A stretch of 64,000 bases of DNA from the NCBI RefSeq assembly GCF_000143415.4, contig NW_003314262.1, forward strand, positions 4,487,672 through 4,551,671. The letters are read 5' to 3'. Shown here one piece after another: positions 11,321 to 22,900 of the stretch. The DNA comes from Selaginella moellendorffii. Its lineage: Eukaryota > Streptophyta > Lycopodiopsida > Selaginellales > Selaginellaceae. Below the pieces are notes generated by a model. That model did not search any database. It was given only the letters and a program-made list of their open reading frames with translations, and had not been told where the DNA came from. Within the stretch, counting starts at the first letter, position 1; every line of letters begins with the position of its first letter. The position numbers and the translations under genes are program-made.

Positions 11321-12511
11321 CTACAAAGTTTTGGCCAGCCGCTGCATAGCTCGAAAGTGAAGCGACGTCGATGGCATGACAAGGGGCCAGTCCTTCTCTG
11401 GGATACCCTCAATGTCGTTACCCCAAGCTGCAAGTGTCCTATACTGCAGGAGGTCATACTCGATGAGACTGTTCACCTTGCCCACGGAAAGCTTGTTGCA
11501 GAGCGCCATGTAGGGCGTAATACCATCCTTGTGTTTCACCAAGGTGGACACTACGGCCTTCCAATCGTCCTTGGTCCAGCACGGCTTGCTAGGCTTGTTG
11601 GCAGGGAGGGCCTCTGGAAAGCAAGCAACCCGGACCTGCAAACAGCAGCTTGAGAGAAGCGAGGCCTTGACAGCGTCCCATGACTCAATGCTCCTAGCAG
11701 CTCTGGCTAGTAAGCCCATCCGTCCACCCATATGGCTGTATATGTCCTTCCACAGCTCGTCGGACACTCCATCAGAACCCGTCGGTAGGAGCGTCTCAAA
11801 GAACTGGCGAGCTTCCGCTTCACGCAAATCGCCTACGTGTAAAGTGTCCGCTCGGAGGCTGCCTATGTAGCCCGCAAGCCAAGTCCCAAAGAAGTTCTCC
11901 GAGGATGCCAGCACCACATTCATGATGTGCTCCTGCTTCGTCACCATCACAAAGAAGGCGAGCAGCTGGTCGAGCTCTTTCTCGGTCGCTGGATCTGTGG
12001 TCCAAGTGCACAACAAGTTGGCCTCATCCAGAACGATCGTCGGATAGACCTTAGCATAGTCCCCGCCACCTTTCAGAACCAGGCTATTACAAGAGACACC
12101 GTAGGACATGATAGCTGCAAGGACGGTGTCCATGTCGTCTGCCTTGTCCATCTGGTCCTTAAGAACACTCCAGCTTTCCACCTGAGAGGCCCTTATGGAA
12201 GGTAAAAAGCTGGACTTGAACATTCCGGCAACGCCCCTCGGAGAAATCGAGCCGCGCATGTCAGCGAAGGAGGACACTCCGGGATACTCACCCTCACCTT
12301 GCCTCCGCCGGAATTCCCTCAGGAGGGCACTCTTCCCCGAATCCTTCGGTCCACTCACCACAACTAAGTTGCCTCCCGAAACCGAGTCATCTACAGCGGC
12401 TACAAGGCGCCCATTCAGCGCCGCGAGCTCGTTTTCCCTGGTGAAAACTGTCCGCCCCTGATTGAAGTTCGCCACGCTCGAGGAGAAGCGCCTCAGCATC
12501 TTCGAAGCCAT
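11321..12511 (-). CDS. P-loop ATPase, STAND/archaeal-ATPase-like, possibly mitochondrial
   Basis: Intronless frame of about 396 residues from the ATG at 12511. An in-frame GTG upstream is ignored. The N-terminus MASKMLRRFSSSVANF is basic and Ser-rich, like a mitochondrial presequence. Next comes FTRENELAALNG, the usual lead-in to STAND/AAA ATPase_2-type domains, then a Walker A GPKDSGKSALL at about 12330-12355 and a Walker B TIVLDEANLL at about 12015-12045. The C-terminal half has an LREAEARQFF-type segment as in MNS/ATPase_2 proteins, and ends in a winged-helix-like region. Known plant proteins with this exact layout do not come to mind. The fold and motifs support nucleotide binding; the role is unknown. 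Two decayed relatives sit at 41.65-42.43 and 43.42-44.35 kb. Confidence 0.8.
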   Translation of the reverse strand: MASKMLRRFSSSVANFNQGRTVFTRENELAALNGRLVAAVDDSVSGGNLVVVSGPKDSGKSALLREFRRRQGEGEYPGVSSFADMRGSISPRGVAGMFKSSFLPSIRASQVESWSVLKDQMDKADDMDTVLAAIMSYGVSCNSLVLKGGGDYAKVYPTIVLDEANLLCTWTTDPATEKELDQLLAFFVMVTKQEHIMNVVLASSENFFGTWLAGYIGSLRADTLHVGDLREAEARQFFETLLPTGSDGVSDELWKDIYSHMGGRMGLLARAARSIESWDAVKASLLSSCCLQVRVACFPEALPANKPSKPCWTKDDWKAVVSTLVKHKDGITPYMALCNKLSVGKVNSLIEYDLLQYRTLAAWGNDIEGIPEKDWPLVMPSTSLHFRAMQRLAKTL

Positions 12512-12533
12512 AGCTATAAACCTTTTCACACTG

Positions 12534-13790
12534 CTAGGGCTTCCCTTTTAGTAGGGGTGGAGGCAAAGAAACACGGGCCTTTCTTCCACGCCTCGCATCG
12601 TCGTGCACCGTCCATGGAATAGGATTCACCGTCGACGACGAAGAAACGAGAACATCTATAGTCTCTTCGACCATACCCAAGAGCGCACATTTCCTCATGA
12701 GTATTCGCCAGTCCGAACGATGCCAAAGTTCTGCGTTGCATATGCGTAACAGTTCCACGAGTCTTGAAGCCTTCCATCGAGGGTGCAAGCCGAGGGGATT
12801 GCGAGACTGTCCGGAAAGAAACCATTCAAAACCATCGCACGAAACGTCTCCCTGGTATCAGAGAGTTCGACGACACGGATTCTCTCTAGTCCATGGACTG
12901 GAAGATGTTCTCCGCAACATCAACAAAGCCAGCGCTAGCAAAGGCACCGAAGATTGCGTTCCAAGAGATTACATAGCGATGTGGCATATGATGAAAGTAA
13001 AGCTTGCATAATCTAGATACCTGTTTAAGGCAAATGCTGTGACTATTGTGTTCCACGATAAAACATACTGTTGCGGCGTTGAATGGAAGATTTTCTTCGC
13101 ATCAACTAATCTTCCAAGATATGCGTAAGCCGCAGTAATTGACGACACCAAATCTCTCTGCGGCATCCTGTCAAAGAGAAAGCTCGGGATCTAAAGCTCC
13201 CGCTCATGGGAGTAGGCCGTAATCATCGTGTTTCAGGCGATCACGTCTCTCTCGGGCGCGATCTCAAAGAACCTGCGAGCGAGGCCCAACTCGACGTCGT
13301 GGACGAGCGATCTGCGCATGGCGTTCCACGGCACAACACTCCACTGCGGCATTCTCTCCAAGAACAATCGCGCGAGGAGGGGATCGCCCTCCTTTCGGGC
13401 ATAAGCGCTCACCATCGTCGTCCACGACATGACGTTCCTGCGATCCATTGCCTCGAACAGTGCCCTGGCCTGCCGGATGTCGCCGTTTTCCACGCTGCCA
13501 TGGATCATCACATTCCACTAGAAGACGTTCTTGGCGTGGACATACATTTGGACGAGACGGTTGGTGAGGTACGTGTTGATGGTGGATGGATCGCCTTGCG
13601 AGCCGAGGTGGATCCTCCTCCCTCTCATTTTTAAACACACCTAAAATCACGTCTCTCGCGTCACGCATTGCCTCGATCGCGATGCGTATCCCTCCACGAT
13701 GGAGTCTTTGGAAGTGGCAGTAGACTTGGGGCATTGGTTTATGGAGTCTTTGGAAGTGGCAGTGGACTTGAGGCATTGGTTTGCCACGGT
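12534..13790 (-). pseudogene. Decayed tandem copy of the 9.8-11.2 kb PPR gene
   Basis: Long blocks match the upstream PPR gene closely at the nucleotide level, for example 13200-13510 versus 10600-10910, and 12970-13170 versus 10320-10560. The reading frame is broken by deletions, stops (such as the TAG at the former SWNVMI position near 13518) and frame changes. Several repeats seen in the intact copy are missing. The 5' part near 13640-13790 contains a duplicated 47-nt piece (GAGTCTTTGGAAGTGGCAGT at about 13699 and 13743). Confidence 0.85.
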
Positions 13791-13800
13791 GTTTCCTCAA

Positions 13801-15835
13801 AGGGGTGCAAGGATTTCTCGATAATGTGGAAAAGAAAAGAAAAGCCCAGCCTTGGACAACTCAGATCTTCTTCTAAATCAAGAAAAGTTACATCTGGAAA
13901 GTGAAAACTCACACGACAATGAAGTTTTTTATTCTTCCTTGCAAGATTCAAAGACAATTCTTTTGAGTTCAAAACTCTTGGAATTTCACAAACACACACA
14001 AACCAGTTTTCGTGGATGTGATGATCAAACTTTACGTCATTTCCGATCCAAAGTCAGCATTTATACTTTGGTAGACAATGGCAGTAGATTGAAAGGCTGG
14101 CCAGCACTCTCAAGTTGTACCACGGCCAAAATGGAAGTGGTACCGATTAGACTCGTGGGAGTGGTGCAACAACAAAGCACGCCTTACCTTTGCAAAGAAA
14201 CGACTCGCACAAAAACTGAAAAAAACCGGAGCCTCCTTTATACTCATTTGGATTGCAAGGCATTTGCCAGAGACAAACTTTAGAAACGACTTTGACTCCT
14301 CGCTGACCTTGATTTTTAAAATTGTGGCTTTGTCCGAAGGAGAGCTAGATCAATGATCTGGTACAGGGGAGAAGATAAAGCCCGACCATCAAATCCACAA
14401 AGTTTAGATTGAGGTGATGATAAACTAACCTCGGAAAAAGCCCACATAGTGAGCTTCCAAGTGTAAAGCTCTTACGCACCGAGGGAGCTGATTTGCGAGC
14501 TCCATACGGACAGTGCACAAATATCCAGGTTAGGAAAAATGCATTGTTATTATCATGGCGGCCATGATTCCATTTGTTGCTAGATTGCGGCTCGCAAGCG
14601 ACCAACTTATACATGCCGTGCTAGTTTAATCTTGTAGATTCCAGGTCTTTTTCCCGCATTGCTTACAGGGCTTGCAATAGATCAGCAGCAAGATACAAGA
14701 AAAGTTGTGCATACAATGCACCTAAAAAGCCAAACCAGTGTAAGTTCCTGTAGAGAAGGGGAGAGGTCCCCTCCTTCCATTGATGGGTATAAAGAATTAG
14801 AGGTTTTAGCTGGTTGGCATACAGTTTTGCATGCCCAGCCATTACTTTATATGCACATATTCTGCTTCATAATATAGAATCCAAGCCCAGCAGCAGCGAC
14901 AGAAGCAGGAACAGGAGCAGCATAGGAACAAGGTGGTGGCAATTCATGAAATCACCAGGTGTTCCAGTGACCTTCATTTCTCATTCTGCCGGAGCCACAA
15001 GACATCTGAAAGGAGAAAGCCAACATCATTTTGCACGCAATATATAGTAAAGCTTGCTTGCTTGCATCATCATGCCCTCTGAGCTCGCGCTTTTGAGTTG
15101 AAAGATTCAAAGAAATCGTCGAAGTTGCTCACCAGCTTACCGAGAAAACTTTGAACTTGGGATGGAGTTTGATTTGATGGTAAGAGCTCCAAGAGGTGGC
15201 GTATAATATTGAAATGTCTTCGAAAATGTTCATTCCAAGGGAGGACATTCCTCCTTTCTTTTCATCCTTTTGGGATCGAGCTTGGTGAATCGAAATTCCC
15301 AAGAGCCATTTGATTTATCTTTTAGTCCTCCATCTAGAAAGCAAATGCCACTGGAACTCTCTCCTTACCCCCACTCCTTATAAATACATGGGCACCATTC
15401 CTGTTATCACAGGCGGCCACAAAGGGAAGAAAGGCAGTAACAGTGGGAGCAAAGTGCCGCTCCTCCTCCTTTCCTTTCTCATCTCATTGGGCAAACACCA
15501 GCCAAACAACGATCATGAGCCTCCCCTGAGTGGCAGCAGCGCGGACAACCGATTATCTCACCACCAACACCACCACCATATTTAAGGCAGCCTCCTCTCC
15601 GAGCTCTGATATTTCCCGGCGTTTCGTCTGCTCCTCCCAAAGATATTTGAATTCCCCCGTGTGTTTTTCTTTGCAGCTTTCCTACAGCGTTGTGATCATG
15701 GTCTGGAATCTCTCTAGAGCAAAACTATAGCTGCATTGACTGGATCCTCTCCTCCTAGAGAGGAAAGTTTGGTTTTTGCTGCTGTGCTCTTAGAACAGGT
15801 CTTCAGGTTTAGAAAGGTTTAGTTCCTGCTACTCG
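13801..15835. other. Intergenic region upstream of the nucleoside hydrolase gene
   Basis: No gene supported. A 143-codon plus frame at 13852-14283 lacks an ATG at its start and resembles no protein I know. The last 500 nt (15330-15835) are TC-rich with CCTCC runs, as expected for the promoter and 5' leader of the next gene. Confidence 0.5.
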
Positions 15836-18800
15836 ATGGTGCAAACCGTTCATCTTCTCCTCGCTGTGCTCTTGCTCTTGTTTCCATTGCCTCCAGTTCT
15901 CGCTCATGATCAATCCAGAGGCAAAGATGCTGCTGCGGCTGTTCCAAAGAACTTGGTCCTTGACACTGACCTTGACGTGGAGGATGTTTTGGCAATTCTC
16001 TACATTCTCAAGCAAAACAGATCTCTTATAAATCTCAAGGCAAGTCTTTCTGCACACGGTTTTCTTTCATCATGTCTTGCGTATCACATTGATATCATTC
16101 TTGCAACCTGCAATGCTTTTGATAAAGAAGGTGGTTCTTTTGCTGCCTTGCAGGCAATCACCTTAGACTCAAATGCATGGGTAAATCCGGGTTTTGGAGT
16201 CAACATGGTATATGATCTCTTGTTCACCATGGGCCGGGACGACATCCCCATCGGTGTCGGAGGCGAGGGAGGCATCACACAAGATGGCACAATCCAGCCA
16301 AATGTTGGAGGCTATGTGCCAATTATTGATCAGGTAAAATGTCTCCTCTCAAATCTTCCATGCTCTCCTTTCTCTCTCCCTCTCCTTCTTTCCACTTCTT
16401 TTGTTTGGATGGAGCACCCACAAAGTGGAAGGTTGTTCCTTTCAGAAGAAACACAAAGTTCTTCTTGAGTTTTTCATTTCCTCCACTTCTTTTTGGTATA
16501 AACTACAGCTTATACTTTGGCAGATGCTTTACACCTGTGGGAGTTGTAGATACAGGCAAGCCATTCCACCAGGAAGAGGAGCGGGGAGTCTTGATGTGGA
16601 CACGCATTATGGACTCAGAAGCCAGTTCTTACCTCAGGTAATATGCTTAAGTTCTTCCTCTTTCTCTTGTGGAACTAGAGAAAAGAATAACACTTCGTGC
16701 AAGGGGGAGAGACACTACATCCCAGGGAACCAAAGAAGCTCTCAGGAAGTTCTGCTCGAGGCATTGTCAACAGGATCAAACACAGTGCTGCTCACAGGAT
16801 CCCACACAAATTTTGCACTGCTGCTCATGACACACCCAGAGGTCAAGAAGAACATCCAGCATGTCTACATCATGGGTGGTGGGGAGAGTGGCAATTTGTT
16901 CACTGGAACTGAGAGCAACCCAAGAGCCGAGTTTAACATCTTCGCAGACCCATTTGCTTCTTATCAGGTCCAAGATTATGTAGGGACTTTCATCTGTATT
17001 CTTAGTATATGGTGGAGCTTTCAGGTTTTTCACTCTGGGCTGGCTATAACTTTGGTCCCCTTGGAAGCAACGGATACTGTTCCAGTCACTCAGGAACTTA
17101 TCACGGCTCTGGAAAGAAGCATGAACAGCCTCGAGGCAAACTATACATATCATATGCTCAGCATGCTCAAGCATATCTGGCCTGATGCCTTTTCTCAGGT
17201 AAAACGTTGTGTGCATATTTGCAGGGATAGTAATGTGATGTTTATGGCAGTATTTCTATCTTTGGGATTCATTCACATCAGCCATTGCAATATCGGGGAT
17301 GCTCAATGGGCACGATGCTTCGAAAAACGAGTTTGGAACCATAGATCCAGCACTCGTAACTATTGTCACGTCCAACGAGCCTTACGGCGTCCGGGATGGC
17401 TCCAATCCTCTCTTTGAAACCAAAAGGTGGCGGAAGTTTGGGCTCGAGAAGGGTGGCGTCCACAGCGGCCACGTCCAGACGGGCTTGAGAGATCCATTCT
17501 GCTATGTTCCTCGGGGCGAAGGCATTTGCAAGGTACTTAGTTACATGCAATCCTCCTTTCACATTGGTTTTCTAGGATGGAAGGACGGTGATAACAAAGA
17601 ACTGTAAAAGTGGTGGTGGGGTCTTGGTCCAGGTAGTGGGACGAGCAAAACTTTCTTACGAGAACGATGAGAGGACTCACACGAGCAAGGTGCTCGACAA
17701 AGAATTCTACTCGAGCTTCATCAACGTAAGCATCTTTAAGGTCTATCCTCTAAGCGCTTTTCTCTTTCTTTTTCGTATAGGCACTAAACTCTCCACACCA
17801 GTCTGCTCGATTCACCTTCCAAAGGCAGACGCCGTCCATCCGAGAAAACCAGTATAGGGTCAACTCGAGCGGGCCCAAGAGACTTGGCAAAGGCAAGGCT
17901 TTGTTATTCGACATGGACATGAGCCCCGGAGATATTCTCACGCTCGTCTATCTCCTCAAGGTACCAAGGACAATCGTTGAACTCAAGGTGATTGCGATAC
18001 CAAAGAAGGCAAAAAGAAAAAGAGAAAAGAGAAAGAAAGAGAAAGGAGCTAAAGTGGCAAAGTTTGATGAAACAGGCAATCACAGTGTCCGGCAATGGCT
18101 TTGCAAACGCGGCCTCGATCGATACGGTGTATGATGTGCTGGACATGATGGGAAGGGACGATGTGAGTGTGGGGCTGGGAGCTCTCTTTGCTCGCGGCCA
18201 AGCTTACTCCAACGCCACTGGAGACTGTAAGTACAGGCGAGCGGTCCCTCAAGGCACTAGCGGCTTGCTCGACTCGGACACCCTCTACGGCCTTGCACGA
18301 AGCCTTCCTCGTAGTCCTCGAAGGTCCCAAAGTTATCCAAACCTTTCTCCTTTTCTTCCTCATCTTCTACTGTTCAGGTACTCTGGGAGATCACAGCTCC
18401 AAACTTCAACCGAGGTGATCACCGACGCGTTGCGCGGCCTGGGCGGATCCGCAAAGCTCACGGTCGTCGCCGGGGGCCCTGTTACAAACCTGGCGGAGTT
18501 TCTTACCGCGACGAGGAACCAGGCTCTCAAAGATCTCATCGAGGTGACGTCCAAGGCTTCTTTCCCTTTGATCTCGCATTCACAGGCTTTTACCAGGAAG
18601 TCTACGTGCTGGGCGGATCCATCTCGCGCCCCGGCAACGTTTTCACCGTGGAGGAGAACTCCAAAGCCGAGTTTAACATGTTCCTGGACCCGCTCGCAGC
18701 CGAGATAGTTCTTTGTTCCGGTCTGAGAGTGACGCTGCTGCCCCTGGATGTGACGGAGAAAGTATCCCCCGAGAAGGCCTTCCTTAACCATCTGAGATCC

Positions 18801-19176
18801 CGGCACCGGCACCGGACACCCGAGTCCTGTCTAGTCCACAAGCTGCTACGCACTGTCCATGAGCTCAAGACGAAGAACCCGGCCTACGTCCATGCAGTAC
18901 GTCCCATCTGTTCTATCTTTTCTTCCCTGAATCTGTTCTTGCGTTGTCCAGGCCAATCCTCTGGGTGAAGTAATGGCGGCTGCAGTCGCTGTGAACTCCA
19001 CAGCTCTGGGTGTTGTGTCGAAAGAAGTGGCCATAACTGTCGAGGCAACGGGTGACGTCTCTCGGGATGGATGGACCAGAGTTGACGAGCACGGATGCAC
19101 TGTTCGCATCGTTGAAAAGATCAACCGGACAGCACTGGATTTTCAAGTTGCCAGTGCACTAACAGCTCCAGCGTAG
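15836..19176 (+). CDS. NSH3: Secreted double-domain inosine/uridine nucleoside hydrolase, NSH3-like
   Basis: Twelve exons with fully consistent phases: 15836-16039, 16154-16333, 16524-16637, 16704-16967, 17025-17198, 17251-17532, 17576-17725, 17781-17987, 18076-18323, 18378-18543, 18597-18896 and 18952-19176. They give 837 residues, close to the Arabidopsis NSH3 length. A cleavable signal peptide (VHLLLAVLLLLFPLPPVLA) fits the apoplastic role of NSH3 in hydrolysing extracellular purine nucleosides. Two IUNH domains follow in tandem. The first has LDTDLDVEDV, TGSHTNF and EFNIFADP. The second has FDMDMSPGDIL, GGPVTNL and EFNMFLDP. The Asp-rich N-terminal loop and the distal ribose/Ca-binding motif are thus visible in both. 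The first domain has LDTDLDVED where active family members usually have DTDxxxDD, so one may be regulatory. Intron 1 uses a GC donor (AG|GCAAGT). Confidence 0.95.
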
Positions 19177-19933
19177 ATTGATCTACTCGCTCAAAACAAA
19201 TCTGATCAGAACCTGCTACACAAATACCTGGAGAAGTTACTGAACAGTGAGTAAAAGGGGGCAATTCGCTTCCTCCCAGTTCACAGAACCTTAAAAGTCA
19301 GAACTTTGTACAACAAGAGTGCCTTCCCAAATCCTCAAAGATCTCAATGAAAAACACAAGCGAAACAGGGTACCTGCTGCTTTTCAGCCGGCTTGCTACC
19401 ATATCTCCATCTCCATTCACCAGAGCGCCACACAGATCTTTGGTTCCATCTGTAAACCACGGACCATCTCCTCAAGCGTCTGAGTCCAAGCGTCACCTGC
19501 AAAACAAAATGGTGAGATGCTATCAAGACCAATTAAAGAGAAAACGAACCATCCCGAAGAAAGACGTCAATGTTGAGCTGCTGTGCGAGTACCAATCCAA
19601 GTCCATCGCTCCTGTCTATCGGCACGAAGATGGATTTTCTCGTGCCGCTTATACACTGCATAAAACAGCAGAGAACGTCCATGGGACACGGCGAGTTATG
19701 CTACTCTCCATGTGAAACCACGTGTTAAAAACGATAGCAAGAAAACAAAGAGCATGGCGACAAATTGGAGACTTACAGGCGAACTAGCAATGTTTTTCTC
19801 TGCACTGTGATTACATGGCTAGATAGAAAGCCGATGTGTGTACCGCATGGAAAAATAGTTCTGCTAAACGGGATCGCACTCCAAAATTGAAGCAGCAAAC
19901 AAACACAAACTCGTAAATCAAGGGAATGACCTC
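19177..19933. other. Intergenic region between convergent NSH3-like and CAND1 genes
   Basis: The two genes converge here, so this should hold both 3' UTRs. No additional coding frame is supported; the 122-codon plus frame at 19347-19715 has no recognisable features. Confidence 0.55.
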
Positions 19934-22900
19934 TTAGCTCATGTCCATCACGTCCCCAGCAACAACAGTATCACTCTCGTGGCGGACGGCGTTGTACTTT
20001 TCAGCCAGCGTTCCACTCTTCACCACATTGTTGATGAAAGCTCTAAATCTCGGACTGGACTCTCCGCTGGAAAATCAAGACCATCAGAATCCAGAAGCGA
20101 ACCAAAGAATATGTACCTTATTCTGTCCAGAGAATCAATGGCACGAAGTGCACTCCGGATCATGTCTTCGTTTCGATCCACCTCTTGTTTGACAGCATCC
20201 GGTTTTGTTTTGTTGGTAACCGTCTTCTCTAGTGGCTCAACTAGGACGTCCAGAACTGCAAGACAAAAATAAAGAAGGAAATAAACTCGTTCCTGTGATT
20301 ACGCCAACAAATTTACCTGCTATTACTGCGGATGGGCATTTTTCGGCCAACTTCGAGAGTATAAGGTGACAGGGCATTTTCACGTCGTAGTGATCTGCAA
20401 ATCCGAAAGAGCGTTACGAGCCTTTAACTAGCTCTTGTGAACGTACCACTGAGGCCCGATAACAAGTAAGTCAGGAAAGCCGAAGGGTCAATTTGGTCAA
20501 GGCAACTGTCCAGCAAAGTGTCAACGCACTCGAATGCACCCTTCCTCAATTCCAGACCGTCGTCCACAGTATGCTTGAAAGGACCTAGATCCACTGTTCT
20601 TATAAGCTCTTTCTACAAAACGAGATTAAAAAACATAACATGCTGACTCCAATGAAAAGATCGTACCTTTACAACTGTCTGTTCATACAGAAGCGGAAAG
20701 AGCACAGGTAGCAGTTCCTTCACAAGGCTCGGTTTGTTGTGCCCAGCAGTGCTCAAAGCCGAAACTGCAGCCCGTCTCACATGCTGCATTCGAGCAGAAA
20801 CAAAAATGATTATAATAGCCGGCTAAAAACGTAAGCACTTACTCTATCTCCGTCTTTGATAAGCATAAGAAAAGAAGAGATGCAAAGCTTGATATGCCCA
20901 TCTATCGGTTGAGGCCGTTCAACTATAGTATATTTGATCGCGATAACAACTGTTGCTCTTGTAAACGCAGAGGTACTGGATGTCCGAGCCTGCAAAAGAA
21001 ACTTAGATTTGAATTTCAGCAATCGAGCTTACCTTCAGTGCAGGAACGAGCCTTTCTGGTTCAATAAGTGCTAGCTTGCCAAGACATTCTGCAACAACGT
21101 TTCGGACGCCTTCTTCCTCACTTTCACAATAATTGAACAATAAAGAAAGTATCTTTTGGACGTCCGCGTCTTGCAGCTCAATTTTTCCAGCTTCATCAGA
21201 CGATTGTCGTGCTATAACCTGAACAAGACTGAAATTAAAAACCGAGAAGTTAAAAGAAAAAACAAGAACCTACCTCTTTCAATGAATGAAGAAGCAGATA
21301 TTGCAATTTCGATTGTCTATCTATCTGGCCTAGAATAAAAGGTAAATACTTCGATAAATTACCGACCGCTACGTTTCCCAGTGCATACGATGCAGCAGAC
21401 TTGATTTCTTCAGAAGGAGATTGGAACGATCTGATAATAACCGATTCTATATCGGGAACGGAGCTTAAGTCTTTCCTTCTGCCGATTTCTCCCAGACACA
21501 AGAGTGACAGCAGCTGATGCTATAAAAGTTTCGGTTAAAGATTAAACAGAAAGAGCAAAAGTTCTTACCGCATCATGACCGCCAGTTTTGAGACCGTTCA
21601 CAAGCATTGCGACTGTTGATAGACACTTGGCATCTCCAGCAGCAAGGCACAACACCGCTGCACACTGTGCTACAGAATGAAACGCTTGCTTGCTGGCAGG
21701 CCCCCCCATGGACGACGAATTTTTGGCGGATGAAAGCAGAGCCTCAAGTAGCATGTCAAAGGTGCTAGCCGATTGAACCAGTGATGCAAAAAATGTTTGC
21801 AAAGTCTGACATAAAAGTGGGTTAGGAAACACAGTAAAAGAATTCTTCAATACCTGTAAAGCTTGTCCTTGAAGCAATGAACTTCTTACGAGAACAAGAG
21901 CTTGTGGCAGAACTTTTTCGCGAACAGCATTGCCAGCGCTAATATGATGCTTCTTATCAGCCATCATTGTACAACACAACTCAAGAGCTAATGCTGCCAT
22001 ATGCAAGTCCGCATCACTGAAAAAAATAGAGAAAGATTCACATGTTTCAGACAGAATAATCGAGATAGACCTGATCAACGCAGATAACTCTGTGATGATG
22101 GAATCGTAGCTTGCATTACCAATTTTATCACCATAAGAAACTAATAAAGCATTTAAAGTACCAAGAGACGCTTGCCGCAAAGCTCTATTTGCCTGCCGAG
22201 AAAAGTATGGTAAGTACCGCGGTACAGTTCGGTGCATGTGAAGTTACCTTTCGCAAGAACGTCGTTAGCTCCGCAATCACTTGTTCAAGTACGGCATTAA
22301 GGTTGATCTTTAACGGAGATTCCGCGATCGTTGCAAATGCCTTCACAATAGGAACTATTGACGGCCGGCAGCGAATAAAGCAAAATTTACCTTGACAGCT
22401 GTCAGCCGTGTGATCTCATTCCGTAGGCGATCGAGAAGCAATGACAAAGAAACAGGGAGTTCCCGCTCAAGCTTGTCTCCAAGGATAGAAACAACCAGCC
22501 CCATACAAAATATGGCGCATTCTTTAACTTCCTGCAGTGTCTTGCTCAGATCAATGGAAGTCCATTTGTAAATACCTGATCTTGATCTTGAGCGGTCAGA
22601 CGCTTCAATATTGCACCGTAAATAGGTTGAACATACGGTACAAAGTTGAAGGTCGAACCTTGATCAGGGCGAATGGCTTTCACAAGCTCTCCACAAACAC
22701 GTAAGGCTTCAGCAGTAACTTTATAATAACGCTCATTGACAGCAGCAAGAACTGGACCGGAGAGAGCCTGCAACAACTGGTAAAAATTAAATGACAATCG
22801 TCAACGCGAACCAAACCTGAATGTGTGGATGGAAAACTGAAGGAGAATGAGACGGCATGACCAATCGTGTAAATGTCAAAGCCTCAATCTTCAGATTAGA

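Noticed and set aside
13852..14283. 143-codon plus frame in the intergenic region
   Set aside because: Begins at a non-ATG codon, no recognisable domain and no splice context; probably chance.
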